Below are positions 12,801 to 24,340 of a stretch of 64,000 nt of DNA, one piece after another (positions within the stretch are counted from its first letter, which is position 1; each line of letters opens with the position of its first letter). The notes below the pieces were generated by a model. It made no database searches. It saw only the letters and a list, made by a program, of their open reading frames with translations, and was not told the DNA's origin. The translations under genes and the position numbers were made by a program. Source of the stretch: Capsicum annuum (lineage: Eukaryota; Streptophyta; Magnoliopsida; Solanales; Solanaceae); contig NC_061121.1 in NCBI RefSeq assembly GCF_002878395.1, positions 129,806,439-129,870,438 on the forward strand, given 5' to 3'.

Positions 12801-14146
12801 TTAGAGATTATGTGAAGTATACCTTTATGAGTGTTTGCTTTGAAGTTCATATGTGGTTATAAAGATAGGCTTGAATGACATGTTGAGGTTGTTGTAAAGG
12901 AACGCTATATACGCTAGCGACTTTATAGTAAGAGTTCACAATAGTCATTGAAGTGGTAAGGCATGTTATACTTAGGATGTAATCTTTAAAGAAGATATAG
13001 AAGATTGAATCATATGGTTTAGAATAATATCGTGGTCTAGAATGTTGTATTTTTTTGAATTAGATTTAGGCTTGATCACGGCGAAGGGATTAAGTTATTT
13101 TCGACATTAGTAGAATGCTTTGTCAATGCTTATATGAGAATTTTTGGTTGAGTTGAATAAATATGATATTTAAGGAGAATAGTATAGTTAAGTAATATTC
13201 GAGAAGTGTGCTAAGCTTGAAAGTAAGAAGTTGTAATGCCAAAGGCCTGGTAATTCTATCCTAATTTAGGAGCTATATGCCTATGTTCCAGACTGCAAAG
13301 TAGTGTCAATGTGGTGATTCCTCAGTTGGATGTCTTTTGTAATCCATACCCAAGATTCATGGCTCCCTATTACTGCTGGAATTTCTTTAGAGAATTGTAA
13401 TAAAGAGATGCTCCAGTTAAGTATGAGGGTGTAGTATAATTCAGTCTATATGACCAATAAGTCAGTTTAGCAGTTAGATTCGCATGACTTATTTTCTCGT
13501 CTTTGCACTTATCCATGCTACTCGAAATCTTAGACATGCTACTATTCAAAGATTGAGTATACTAGTAGTTACGAGTATAGCCTAGTTCATGCATCATGCA
13601 TTAAATTCAGATTCCAGATGTTCAGTTATGATTCTATTCATATGTGCCTTGTGCATCGCCTCAGTTTTTCGAGTATCTTAGTGAATTGAGCATTCATAGA
13701 GGGACATAGGGTACCAAGGAGGATATACCCCATTTAGTTGCATGCATAGATTCTTATTACAAGCTTTGCATCAGTTATTATTGTGTATATAGCCATACAT
13801 TCATACATCAGTTCAGTCAGATATGTATGCATTAAAAATGCATGTTCAATAGAAAAGTTCAGCTTATCAGTGTATTCAATCTTGCATTCATAAGAACAAA
13901 TCAGTCACAGATCCATGCATCAGATATGCATGATTCATTATGAGAATTAAGCCTATGAGTATCTTAAGTCCTGTGTTTCATGCCTCGGTTATGCATGTCC
14001 GGCATAAGCATTTAAAACATCAGTAGTTTCAATCTTATAGTTATGTTTCCGATTAGTGTATTCTTTCTTAGGGAACAAATCATGTCCTCGTTATCCATAC
14101 CCTTAAGACTTCGACATTCTATCCGTCATTTTGGTTTGAATGATCC
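9895..14146 (+). other. Element C interior, non-coding
   Basis: About 4.25 kb with only short open frames in all readings. The first 200 bases look like a gypsy leader. Beyond that I see no CCHC knuckle, DSG protease, YxDD RT or HHCC/DDE integrase pattern on either strand. Two direct repeats of about 42 bases (10331-10372 and 10421-10463, AAAGTCTAGTRAAGCCRTGT) give the short minus-strand frame at 10205-10477 its repeated NRPH motif. The element probably depended on proteins from relatives. Confidence 0.6.
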
Positions 14147-14158
14147 CAAGGGGAAGAT
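14147..14158 (+). other. Polypurine tract of element C
   Basis: CAAGGGGAAGAT lies just before TAA and the TGTAACACCCC start of the 3' LTR. Confidence 0.7.
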
Positions 14159-14160
14159 AA

Positions 14161-16489
14161 TGTAACACCCCGCATTTCAGGCTATAATAAAAAACCATGA
14201 CTCTGATGCGTTGATAATCCCAGAGCCTTAAATCCTATGCCAATTTTTCATGTTTATGTAGTATGTAAATCCATTTGAGTAAGAATTTAGACCATAGAGG
14301 TCCTTCAACTCAAGGACGAGTTGAAACTATTTCGATCGATTAAGTTTTAGTGGATGTTGTAATTAGTGTAAGCTTCAATCGACCATAACTTTTTGTATAT
14401 ATCGAATTAGAGAGCCTACTATGTGTCAAATGATAGGTCTTCGAGTTAAATTTCTAACGATACCAATTTTGCTAAAATATGACTCCCGAGAAAGAAGTTA
14501 TGGCCTTTCAAAGTAGTATGCATCACCTAACCAATCGCACATGGCCACTGGAAAGCATATGTGAAAGCATATGCGGCGCCTATGTAAATATAGGTAATAT
14601 CATATGTGGAGCCTATGTAAAGATAGGCAATATCATATGCGGCGCCTATGTAAATATATGCGATATCATATGCGGCGCATATTTGATGGTTTCAAGTGAC
14701 TTAAACGCTCCGTTTTTAGGGCAAAATGGTCCTTTCCCACCCTTATTCAGCCATAAACACGAAATTCAGTCCCCATTTCTCCAAAATACATCCACATTCA
14801 TCTAAAAATTCTCAAGAACAATCCCAAGGGTTTCAAACTAAAAACCCAAATAAATGAAGATTAAACCATGGGTTTTCAAAATTGATTAGAGATTTGGAAT
14901 CCCCAATCCACAGGCTTCAAGAAGCACCGGTTATTTTCTGAAATAGACGTACGCGGGATTTTCCTAAATTCTCATAGGCATAGAAAAATCATGTTTTAGA
15001 ATGGATTTTTTGAATCAATGTATATATTCATATATTAAATGTTTTAACATCATTGTGTTAGTGTTTTGGCCTTCCCCAAAGTGATTTGAGAATATGAAAG
15101 TATGAAACTATGTATTTAAGAATAAATTATTGTAGAGAGCATGATTTTTGGTGAATTCCCTCTTTAGTGAATTTTTTTTAGATTTCTCATAGCATATGAA
15201 TTGTTTTACAATGCATCCCTGAAATGCACTATATGAAATGATTGAACTCTTGCTAAGATTTTAAGGTCGTTTTAAATCACTAAAGAGTGAATCTAGCATG
15301 AATATTTAATGTTCATAATACATTTAATGAAAGAGTGCATGGATTTGCTAAAAGCACTAGACCACCATATGTTGATGAAGTTTTTGCATGATTTTGACTT
15401 GAGTTTCGAAACACGAATATGCTATATCAGTTGCATGTTTTTGGTGGTCTAAATTCTGCTTTAAATAAAAGATTTAGCTTAATGTATTATGGCTCAGAAA
15501 TCATGACTTGCAAGTCTTGGTATGATGATACTAATTCAGACCAATGCCATATCAGACTCAGACTAATAGACATTTCAGACTATCATGATTTTAGACATTC
15601 AGAATATTGCATGTACAGAAAAGGTTAAAAATGGGCATACAGAGATGTTAGGTCATTCCCCGAAGAAGGCTTGAGTTCAAGCGAATCATTGCCTAAAACC
15701 ATGGTTTGCTGACCCAGGTATATTATTACATGCTGACTTAAGTATCGTGTAGCGTATCAGATTTAGGAACTCCAACCCTTGCGGGATACTCGGGTTGGAG
15801 GCTTCCCCGCCGAGTCAATTACAGATTCCATATCGCCCGTGGAATATCAGTCTTGTAGGGGATACCACCTAACTCAGAAGTAATACACAGATCAGAGTTT
15901 GAGATTTATAGACAGGTTACATGTTTTTAGAAGGTGACCATGTATTTTTCAGAAACTTTTTTATGCATAATATTTGATGAAAATTTTCTCTCATGTATTA
16001 TATATATATATATATGTGTGTTCAATTACTCTATTTTGGATTGCTTCGTCTGCCAGTACAATTGTGCTGACCTTTCCTTCATCCCAGGCACTGAGGCGTA
16101 GTATAGGGGTCCAGATCCTTAATAGAATCTACAGACAGGGTTGTCTTAGAGTTCAGTTGGTGAGCCTTCTTTTCTTCGGAAGGACTAGTCATTTATTTAT
16201 TTATTTCAGTATGGTTTTTGGTCTGCTGGGGGCCTTGTCCCAGTTATTCAAATAGTATGCCAGTAGAGATTTCGCAGACTGTTTCAGATGTTTATTAAAT
16301 ATTGTTGGTCATGTTTCCTGGCCTTTAACTCTTTTAAATTGTTGACCATGTTTCCGTATTATTGTACCTATTCCGTATTAATTTGATCATATGAATTATG
16401 TGCATGATTGCCAGATAGACAGAGGGTGTTCTGGGCCTTCGGGTATGGGAATACTCATCACGGCCAGGGCCCTGGTTCGGGTTGTGACA
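14161..16489 (+). repeat. 3' LTR of element C
   Basis: It starts TGTAACACCCCGCATTTC and ends CGGGTTGTGACA, a well-preserved TG...CA LTR. It is 2329 bases long against 2223 for the partner. The difference comes mainly from 15540-15637, which is absent from the 5' LTR. A TA/TG run lies around 15998-16020. Confidence 0.88.
14568..14682. repeat. 33-base tandem repeat inside C 3' LTR
   Basis: Three 33-base units at 14568, 14601 and 14634 plus a partial fourth, the counterpart of 8058-8172. The copy number is the same in both LTRs, so the array predates insertion. Confidence 0.85.
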
Positions 16490-16494
16490 CATAA
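16490..16494. other. Target site duplication of element C, right copy
   Basis: CATAA follows the LTR end and pairs with CATGA at 7647-7651. Confidence 0.65.
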
Positions 16495-17380
16495 TTTATA
16501 TCACATCCATCCTCCATACATCAATTATAAATACCAATAACTATTACCTTAGGGCATTAATTTCACCTTTTGCCTCTTTTTTATTAAACTCCTTACTCAA
16601 TCGAGTTTTCATTAAAGCCCATAGGAGCTTTCAGGATGAAATTATAGTCTATAAAAGAAGGGATTAGGCTACTTATAAGGTTGAAAAATAAATAGCTAAA
16701 GGCTTAATGTGAGTTAACTAGGATAAAGTATAAGGGTAGGATAAATAAAAGATATAAAACAAGGCTATCAAAGAAATTCCTATATCATCTCCTAAGCCCA
16801 TATTCTTTATTTTGCTTCTCACACACACCGGGCAAGTTGTACACATCACATGCAACAAGGAATATACAAAAATCTCACACACATATGGAACATGCTCAAC
16901 TCATATAGGATCATCAAAGACTACCAACAAAATAATAGAACAAATCCAAATTTAAGCCAACAAGTACAAGAGTCATAACTTTGAGCCTAAGAGTCTAAAA
17001 ATAAAAATTCTTTCAATCAACATTCTTTTACTGAACAAACCCACTTTGAATCATGTAATCAAAAATAGCATCAACGAGAGTATCTTAACAAAAAAAAATT
17101 GAGCGAAAATTTGGGAATTTTTCCCACCCCACGCTTAAAATCATCTTTGTCCCCAAAGAGAAATTAAAGGTAAGAGATAGAAATACTTCCTAAGGCCTCT
17201 AGGTCTAGCTAGTAGCATTTTGTTGTATAATGGATGATCATGGACCCCACACTCAGTCATCGCCATTCTTCAAGCTCGGATTTCCGATACTCCAACTTCC
17301 CATTAACCTATGACTCAACCAAAAATATAAACTACGTGAAGTAAAAATCTAAATTATAAAACGAAAACATACCTTAGCTT
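16495..17380 (-). other. Element D interior, no gene seen
   Basis: Continuation of D after insert C. It is AT-rich, with a second PPT-like tract (CCCACCCCACGCTTAA, 17123-17138) matching the one next to the LTR. No coding motif is visible. Confidence 0.5.
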
Positions 17381-18240
17381 GGGTTTCCACCCAAGAAACA
17401 CCTAATTTACTGTCGCAGCACGACCAAATTAAAATTTTTCCTCCACCTTGAGGATATAAATATCACCCCAACATCAAATCCATCATTTTACCTTAATTAT
17501 GTGGAGGTGGTACAATGATTAAGGAACCCAATAATGGGATGTGCATGGTAAACCACTCGTCCTTGAGGTGAGGTTTGTATTTGTGTTGCTTATCCGGTGG
17601 AAAATCAAAAATATAGGATTCTTGTTCCTTATCTTCACACTCTTCCATTATTTAAAATGACTCCACAGACAAGATATCATCTAAACATAATGTAGATAAG
17701 CTCTTTGAATGAGGTCCAACCAATCCCACTTCTAAATTTACACAATCTACTACGCACTCATTTTTATTCACCTTCTCAATTTTAGTCTCAAGGTAAAGAT
17801 GACAATCAAGTGGTTGTGATTCTTATGTTTGCTCCAAAAATTGGATAATATATTCCTTATATTTTTCTTTGCATAGCATCTGTAGACATGGTGGAAGTGG
17901 TATCTCCTCAACCTGTTCAATAACTTTAGTTGCCGAGTACTCAGACTTCCTCAAATTATCAACAACTTTGTGTGCAACCAGTTGGGGAGTCAACTCTGTA
18001 TCTACCTCCAGCTAATTGTACAATTTATTTTCATCCTTCCATGGTTCTTTATGTCTTCCAACAACTGTACTTGAGGCACTAAAAGTTGTTTTAGCATCTC
18101 TTCCAAATTGCTAGTTGGAGTTATGGAGTGCATGTTTAGTTGTTGCTGCTGATATTGTTTTTGCTGGTTATTTCATGCCTAAATTTGTGGTTGATTCTGC
18201 CCCGTTTGATTGTAGTTGTTTATATAATTTTATCTTTTAG
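17381..18240 (-). pseudogene. Gag-like remnant of element D
   Basis: On the minus strand the stretch from 18240 downward reads as Asn/Gln-rich peptide (a run like NYNQTGQNQPQI, then NQQKQYQQQQLN, then LEEMLKQLL) followed by Glu/Lys- and Pro-rich segments such as LPPCLQMLCKEKYKEY. Low-complexity Q/N linkers followed by short helical segments are usual at the C-terminal side of Tat/Athila-type gag proteins, before the protease. Stops and frameshifts break the frame many times. No protease follows. The lineage is inferred from composition, so confidence is limited. Confidence 0.4.
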
Positions 18241-20101
18241 AATAGACCACAAACAATTTTGAATCTAGATTGATTGCACATATAGTACTGTAACGACCTA
18301 ATTTTCTGGAAACGAAACGTCACATGGTGCTCATGATCCCAAGGAATCACAAGCCATCCATCTATAGATATCTGTACCTCAACACTAAATAATATAGATA
18401 ATAAATGCAGAAAACTGGCCATAAGGTTCAAAACATCTAAACATACTCCAAATACCTCTAGACTGTCTGAACTGCAGATTTGATGGGACATTTCTCCAAA
18501 TAACTCTATATACTGCAAATAAGTAAAATCCAATGAAATAATAAAACAAGGATCATCATCAAATAAATAGGACTCACTTCTACACCTACTGCTACTGACA
18601 GGGACTGAACTACTGAGGGTACTCTGGATCTCATGCCTCTGAACCTATTGTGTCATATAAAACACCATATCACAAATGCATCAATATGGGAATGTACCGA
18701 GTATGAAGATTAGGTAAGGCTAAATGCAAGGACTCATGCATGAACAATTACTTAGCTGAATAATCATGAGAGTACCAAACGAGAACACATACATGAATGC
18801 ACAACCATAATCACAATCATCACAACTCTAAATACTGAAACTCGGATACAACTTTACTGTCATTTGAACTCACCACTAACACTGAGATACTGAATCACTA
18901 AATTATCTGATACTAATAACTAATTAAGTGGATATACTCACATCAATGATTAAATTCTGAGCTCACTGCTCTTGACTGACAGAACCAGTGATCAACCTCT
19001 TTTATAGATGATTCTAGAATTTATTATCAATGATAAGAAAATGATCATGTCCAAATCTAACAATAAAAATACTCAACAGAATTTGATACTGAGATCAAGA
19101 CTATCTATCGGGAGATCTCTGGATCTGATAACAAATAATTGTATGTGAGACCAAGCCTATCAGATAGATTGTCATGAATCAATGGAACTATTTAAGTTTC
19201 TCACAAAGATAGACGATTGTACCTCACAGTCCTAATTTCTGAAGATTAATACTAAAACTACAACTGTCGAAAGTAGTTACTTAACCGATATGCCACGATC
19301 TCCCATAGGTAGGGTCCAACCTGTAACCCCAGCTGAAAGGGTGTCAATACCGTGTCATGGGTAAATACCTCTTTGGTCAATACACTCTGGTGGTTGACCC
19401 TCACAGGAAGTAAGCCTAAGGCAATATAATAGTCAAACCTCTCTATACAGGTGATATCCTCTACTGACAAAAACTCTTGTATCCTGTGTTGGCTATGCAG
19501 TTCTGGAGTTCAGGGATTGCATCTAACGACTTGGCATCTCTCTCTGATGGGTAGATGCCATCCTTTACCTCACTCGGTGCTAGCTCTTACTCCCAACTGA
19601 AAGACTCTGGACAAAATTCCCAATTGAACACAAACTGAACTAAATTTGATACTATTCATATTTCTTAATTGATCTGACTGAGTTAAGATGAATTCACATA
19701 GTTTTGCATCAGACAGAACACTACTAAATCACGGTATCAAACTGACAATACAGAGTTTGAATAGATTACTTGGTCACTACCAAGGTCGGAACTAAACACT
19801 TGTATACAACTAGATCTGAGCTGAGTATAGCATTAAGGCTAGATTACTAGTGATACGGTGATTACAAAGATTACTGAGATTACTAAGATTTTTGAGATTT
19901 CTTAAGTTCTGTATCTGTCATAGGATACAGAGTTCTATAATTCACTGAGTTTTGAGAATCATTGCCCGACTGGGATTATCATGAAAACTGACACAGGCTC
20001 TAGATAGCAACTAATTTGTCAGGTATAAATACCCCCAGGACTCGATAACATAAAAGTAAGACATAACCATTCTTGACTAGTCAAAACCATGGTCAATCAT
20101 T

Positions 20102-20342
20102 CATCATCACAATCACCAAAGCATATCTTCAAGCATTTAGGAATCATAACCATATATTCACATCACAATCACTAAGGCATCTCTTCAAGCATTTAGGAAT
20201 CACAACCATATATTCACCATCACAATCACTAAGGCATCACCATCACAATCACTAAGGCCTTACTTCAAGAATTTAGGAATGACAACCATATATTCACCAT
20301 CACAACCACTAAGGCATCACTTCAAGCAGTTAGGAATCATAG
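20102..20342. repeat. 57-base tandem repeat array in LTR L
   Basis: About four units plus one short unit of ATCACAATCACTAAGGCATC-type sequence followed by TTCAAGCATTTAGGAATCA and CAACCATATATTCACC. A truncated unit near 20215-20240 shows slippage. The open frame at 20073-20255 is a translation of the repeat. Confidence 0.85.
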
Positions 20343-20432
20343 ACATATAATAGCGTAGGGGAATTATTCTACTAGATCATACTCCATTAAACAAGGTCTT
20401 GCATTAAGTACTTCACACGTATATCAGTCTTG

Positions 20433-20745
20433 GCATGTATTGGATAGCACCTAATTGGGGAAAATTCATACTATCATGTCACAATTTACTCGTCAAGAAC
20501 TTGGCATGTATTAAAGGATTAGTATGTATCAAAGAGCACATAATTGGGGAATTTCCTACTATCATGTCTCAACTTGTTCACTAAGTCCTTTCAACAAACA
20601 CTAGGCATGCATGGGTGTACACCTAATTAGGGATTTCATGCTATCATACCATAATTCATTCATTAAGGCATTTCAACAAGCACTTGGCATGCATGAACTT
20701 GCACACAATTGGGGTTTCCTAATCAACATGCTATAATGGCCCTAA
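20433..20745. repeat. Second tandem repeat array in LTR L, unit about 80-110 bases
   Basis: Three to four diverged units share CTTGGCATGCATG-like, CACCTAATTGGGGA, TACTATCATGYC and TTCAACAARCACT blocks. Spacing between units varies. It follows directly after the 57-base array. Confidence 0.65.
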
Positions 20746-21690
20746 TTCTTCACATAAGCATTTTATCAAATATATGGGGAGAATGCTTTTCTTATTAAAC
20801 CATTTCTACACTTAATTGACATGAACACATCACATAGAAAAAAACTTGAAAAGGGTTTATCATAACCATTACATGACTTCCACATACTAGGGTCAAAGAT
20901 TGAAAGCCTCTTAAACAAACATGAATCATAACTCAATCATAGAAGGAACATCAATTTCAACTCACATGAATTATGAAAACCCATTAACACAATATCTTTT
21001 AATTTTAGAGAAGGGTTCTTGAACTTCTTGGATGAAAGGGACCCAAGAATCAACATCTACATACCTTGGGAAAACTCTTTTCTTGAAAGTTCTTGCAGAG
21101 ATTCTTGACTACTCTTGATTTCTGTTGATCTCTATTGATTTTGCTTAAAGAAGAAATAAGGGTTTTGATTTTTTAAAACTCTAGTTTTGATATTGAAAAT
21201 GGGAAATGAGGCTGAGAGCCTTTTATCAAGTATATATAGGGGCTGAAAAACATTAGGAAAGACCAAAATTCCCTTGGAATGAAACTAAAAAATTTCAATT
21301 TTACATGCTAGCACGATGCGTCATAATGGCACCAGTTCACTGGAAATTGGAAAATTGGGAAACTGGAAATTAATAATTCTGAAATTAAGCCTTGGCGCGA
21401 TGTGCCAAAATCACGGAGGACCACTAGATTTTGAGAATTGTCATTTTGGTTGGATTCGCGATGCGCTAAAGTGCTAGGTGGTATACTGTCTCACTAAAAT
21501 GGCTCTAAATCTTTGCCCGAGTGTCAGATTTGGACGAATTTGGTATCGACGAAAAGCTTATTCAATTCTCTACATGAAAAAAAGTATTTCACAATTGTAA
21601 AGACACCTCTCAAGCTTTTAGGGCCAAATTAACACTTCGATGAACACGCTCTAAGGCTCAAATTAGGAGAGAATTTTGTGGGGTTTTACA

Positions 21691-21890
21691 GTTAAAGTAT
21701 GACTACTTTGACCATAAACCAAATACCAAGTTGCAGTCTGCTCCATAGATAGAATATTATCCACATCATATCGTGAAGGTCCTGTCCATACACTTCCATC
21801 AAAATCTAGGCAATAAGCCGCATGATGTTGTCCCCCATAAAAACAACAAAAGTCATCATCACTTGAAAACCATATATCCCAAGCTATCAT
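21691..21890 (-). pseudogene. Leader and start of gag-like ORF of element D
   Basis: On the minus strand an ATG at 21890 opens a frame starting MIAWDIWFSSDDDFCCFYGG, about 110 bases downstream of the D 5' LTR end. That is where a gag start codon is expected in a large LTR element. The frame stays open to the LTR L insertion at 21690. It contains many Tyr, Asp and Gly residues and a SMEQTATWYLVYGQ segment. I do not recognise a defined domain. After L, the gag-like remnant continues at 18240. The call rests on position. Confidence 0.4.
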
Positions 21891-22000
21891 GTAAAGAAGA
21901 GTGATAAAAAAGAGAAATAAAAGAAACTAAAAATACCTAAAAAATAAACTATTTACAACTCAATGTATCTAAACAAAAAATATAATAGTTGCAAAAAACT
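21891..22000 (-). other. Element D leader next to the 5' LTR
   Basis: On the minus strand this is a T-rich leader starting AGTTTTTTGCAACTATT, where the primer binding site should sit. It is too decayed to assign a tRNA. Confidence 0.4.
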
Positions 22001-23598
22001 TGACAGCACCCAAGTGCACACGCAAGTGTACGTGGTCCACCAAGTAGTAAAGTGGCCTTGAAGAAGCCAAGTATTTATCCCACAGAGACTTGTGTTAACC
22101 AACTATCCAATTCTAGTTTAACAATTGAGTGATAGTTACCAAAAGTACTTAGAATGCTTATAAACTAAAAGTAAACTAAAGTAATGACTTAGGACAATCA
22201 ATTGATAGAAGCCCAGGGTTAAGGCTTACAACCAATCATACTATGTTATTGAACTGCATTCATTAGATTGTTTATCATGGTTGTTGATTCGTAGGGTTAA
22301 TCGCATGATTATGGTTTCCCAACATCTAATCCTTTACCTAAGTTGGACCTTACACCTACATCGTTGAGCGGGGATATATTAATCTAATTAAGTTATCTAA
22401 GATGGCATCGTATTTGTGAATCAAGTAAGGAATCTAAGTATATCTCTGTCCTAGATGCTAATACAAGTCTCTTATTTTATAAATAAACAAGAACCATACT
22501 TTGCTTATTCCCTTGTTCTATCTCCATATTTCCTCTTTTGAAGTCACAAGGTTAACAATTGATGTATTCTAAGGGTACCTAATCCTTGCAATAGTTAAAA
22601 CTAGAATAAACAAGAAACTAATAATGATAATAAAATAAACAAACTTAATTCAAAATGAAATTAGTCATGATTTTGGCCTTTAACCTGGAAATAGAGTTTT
22701 AGATTTTAATGGAAATATTCATCGTCCAATCCCTTAGATTGATCACACAAACCAAGAAATAAACTAAATTTAAGATAATAAAACCCTAAAGAATGAGTAG
22801 AGAAGACTCTTTTTGTCCAAATACATTCCAAAGTACGTAAAAACATGATACAATTTTTATTTATAACATAGGGGTAAACCAAGTCCGTGTCAAAGTTGAA
22901 TTAGGTAAAAATCCCAAGGGTGGAGTAGATCATTCATCGCACCCTCTATTCCTATTGATAGTAATATGCAATGCACCATCTATTCCATAGGAATATGGCA
23001 TGGGACTCACACTTTTCATACGTTTTCATTGGAATTTGCTTCCAAAATTTAGTTAAGTGTTGGTCCTTCCTTATTTTATCCTTTGTCTTGTGGTGTCTTT
23101 CCAATGATTTTACAGACACTATATCATCATATTAAGCTCACAAATGATCCTACAAGAAAATACAATACTAATTAGAGCTACAAACACAATATCCATCACG
23201 ATGAATCAAAAACAAGAGTTTAGACTAGGTTGATTTCTATGATCTTTAACTTTAAGTTTCAACTCTTCCTATGAATTACTTGAACAATATAACCTCCTAA
23301 AAACTTATTGCACATATAATAAAACATTTGGAACCATTTTTAACACGATTGAATCTAACAATATATATTAGACAACCAACTAGCTCAAATAGAAAGACTA
23401 GTTTTCTCTATTGAACTCTAATTGACTCTTTGAAGTACCAACTTATGTGGAATTCACTTTGAACATTATAAACACATGATTTAAAAATTTTATAAATATT
23501 TATCTCTTTATCAACCCATATATCATAGAATCATCTTCAAAAAAAGTTTTAAAACACTGGAATAGCGATGCTAGAATGCATAAATACATCTAACATCA
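22001..23598 (-). repeat. 5' LTR of element D
   Basis: It starts TGACAGCACCCAAGTG on the plus strand and is collinear with 5661-7273 to its end at ...ACATCA. No coding content is present. Confidence 0.8.
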
Positions 23599-24340
23599 AC
23601 TCGACATGCCTTTTTATGTCATCCTATTTATATTTTTTAGTCCTAAGAGGATTTAGACATGTTTTTACTTATTCTAGATTTTTGGGAGATATTAAAACTC
23701 TCGAAATAATTTAAGACTGGTTCAAGTTTAGTAAATTATGATATTAACACTTGTTCAAGTTTAACACAAATGATGATATTATTCCTAGTTTGAGTCTTTC
23801 ATGATCTTATTCCTAATTCAAGTCCGTCATGTGCAAAACTATTTTCAATTGGAGTCCGGTATTAAGGGGTTACTTATGATGGTTATTAACTAGTTTGAGT
23901 CTGATGCTTATGCTATGAGAAGACCCACAGTTAAGATTTGGAGGCTCAAATATTTTAGGATTTTATGGTCATTAATTCTTCTTGATTGCATCCACCAGTT
24001 TTATGGGGGCTCATATTGGATTATATTTTTTTGTCTGCGTCTTCTAGGCATATGGGAGCCCAGTTATGCTATAGATAGTAATGTTCCCTTTGTTATTGTT
24101 TACTTGGTTGTTTACTTTTAATATTTTGAGTAATATTCTAGGTTTGCCCATTTTTCCTGGCTTAGCTTATTATCATGTATCTTAATGCATTTCGATTATT
24201 ATTTAGCTTAGTTAGTTGGTGATGCCTACTAAGTGCCCTTTTCTTTGGTACTCATACTACTCTTATGCACCATTTTCTTATGTCGATCCATGTACTAGTG
24301 TCTACTGTTGATGTTTTATTAGTGCAAGTGTTGATTTATT
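23599..24340 (+). repeat. Family G gypsy LTR, right half
   Basis: It starts with the right target-duplication copy of D (ACTCG) and continues the LTR left at 5660. Collinear landmarks with 43400-43800 include ATGGGGGCTCATATTGGATTA (TATGAGGGCCTGCATTGGG in F), TGGCTTAGCTTATT and TTTGGTACTCATACTACTC. A phrase like CTAGTTTGAGTCTTTCATG recurs with variation across 23720-23910. The open frame at 23915-24121 has no partner in the other copies and is not called. Confidence 0.6.

Larger units (their letters stand above)
7652..16489 (+). mobile_element. LTR retrotransposon C, gypsy-like, without recognisable pol
   Basis: Structure is complete: LTR 7652-9874, PBS 9879-9894, interior of about 4.3 kb, PPT near 14147, LTR 14161-16489 and a 5-base target duplication. 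The 5' leader after the PBS has the GGGTGTGTAGCGCGCCA and AGGAGGCTATACAGAATTTAGG wording that I associate with chromovirus leaders. No gag, protease, RT or integrase motif can be read afterwards. C inserted into element D. The LTRs are very similar at their starts (about 3 differences in 68 bases by hand), so C is among the younger insertions here. Confidence 0.85.
18289..21690 (-). repeat. Solo LTR or lone LTR element L
   Basis: The 3.4 kb block begins TGTAACGACC on the plus strand and ends GGGGTTTTACA, so on the minus strand it runs TGTAAAACCCCACAAAATT to GGTCGTTACA, matching the LTR end style of its neighbours. A TATA-like CTATATATAC on the minus strand near 21230-21239 supports minus orientation. 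Element D sequence lies on both sides. No second LTR, PBS or interior is present, so it is probably a solo LTR. The 5-base flanks (AGTAC and GTTAA) do not match, so the exact edges or the solo status are uncertain. The open frames 18237-18533 and 19258-19470 are chance. Confidence 0.65.
5661..23598 (-). mobile_element. Non-autonomous large LTR element D with nested insertions
   Basis: Two direct repeats of about 1.6 kb (5661-7273 and 22001-23598) flank the element. Each reads TGATGT at its start and CTGTCA at its end on the minus strand. A purine tract GTGTGGGGTGG on the minus strand abuts the 5661-7273 copy, so the element is transcribed right to left. After removing inserts C and L the original length is about 5.7 kb. 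Only gag-like remnants remain in the interior; I see no RT, RNase H or integrase motif. The style of gag and PPT resembles Tat/Athila-type gypsy elements, but the lineage is inferred. The hand-compared LTR starts differ at nearly one base in five, more than the C LTRs do, which fits D being the older host of C. Confidence 0.75.

Noticed and set aside
20073..20255. His-rich small protein
   Set aside because: Direct translation of the 57-base tandem repeat in LTR L.
20102..20342. CRISPR-like repeat array
   Set aside because: Units are contiguous without unique spacers, and the context is a plant LTR.
18284..21695. Target duplication for LTR L
   Set aside because: The 5-base flanks AGTAC and GTTAA do not match convincingly, so none is claimed.
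21663..21890. Minus-strand 75-residue frame as a host gene exon
   Set aside because: It lies at the gag-start position of element D and is cut by LTR L. No splice sites or host protein family recognised.
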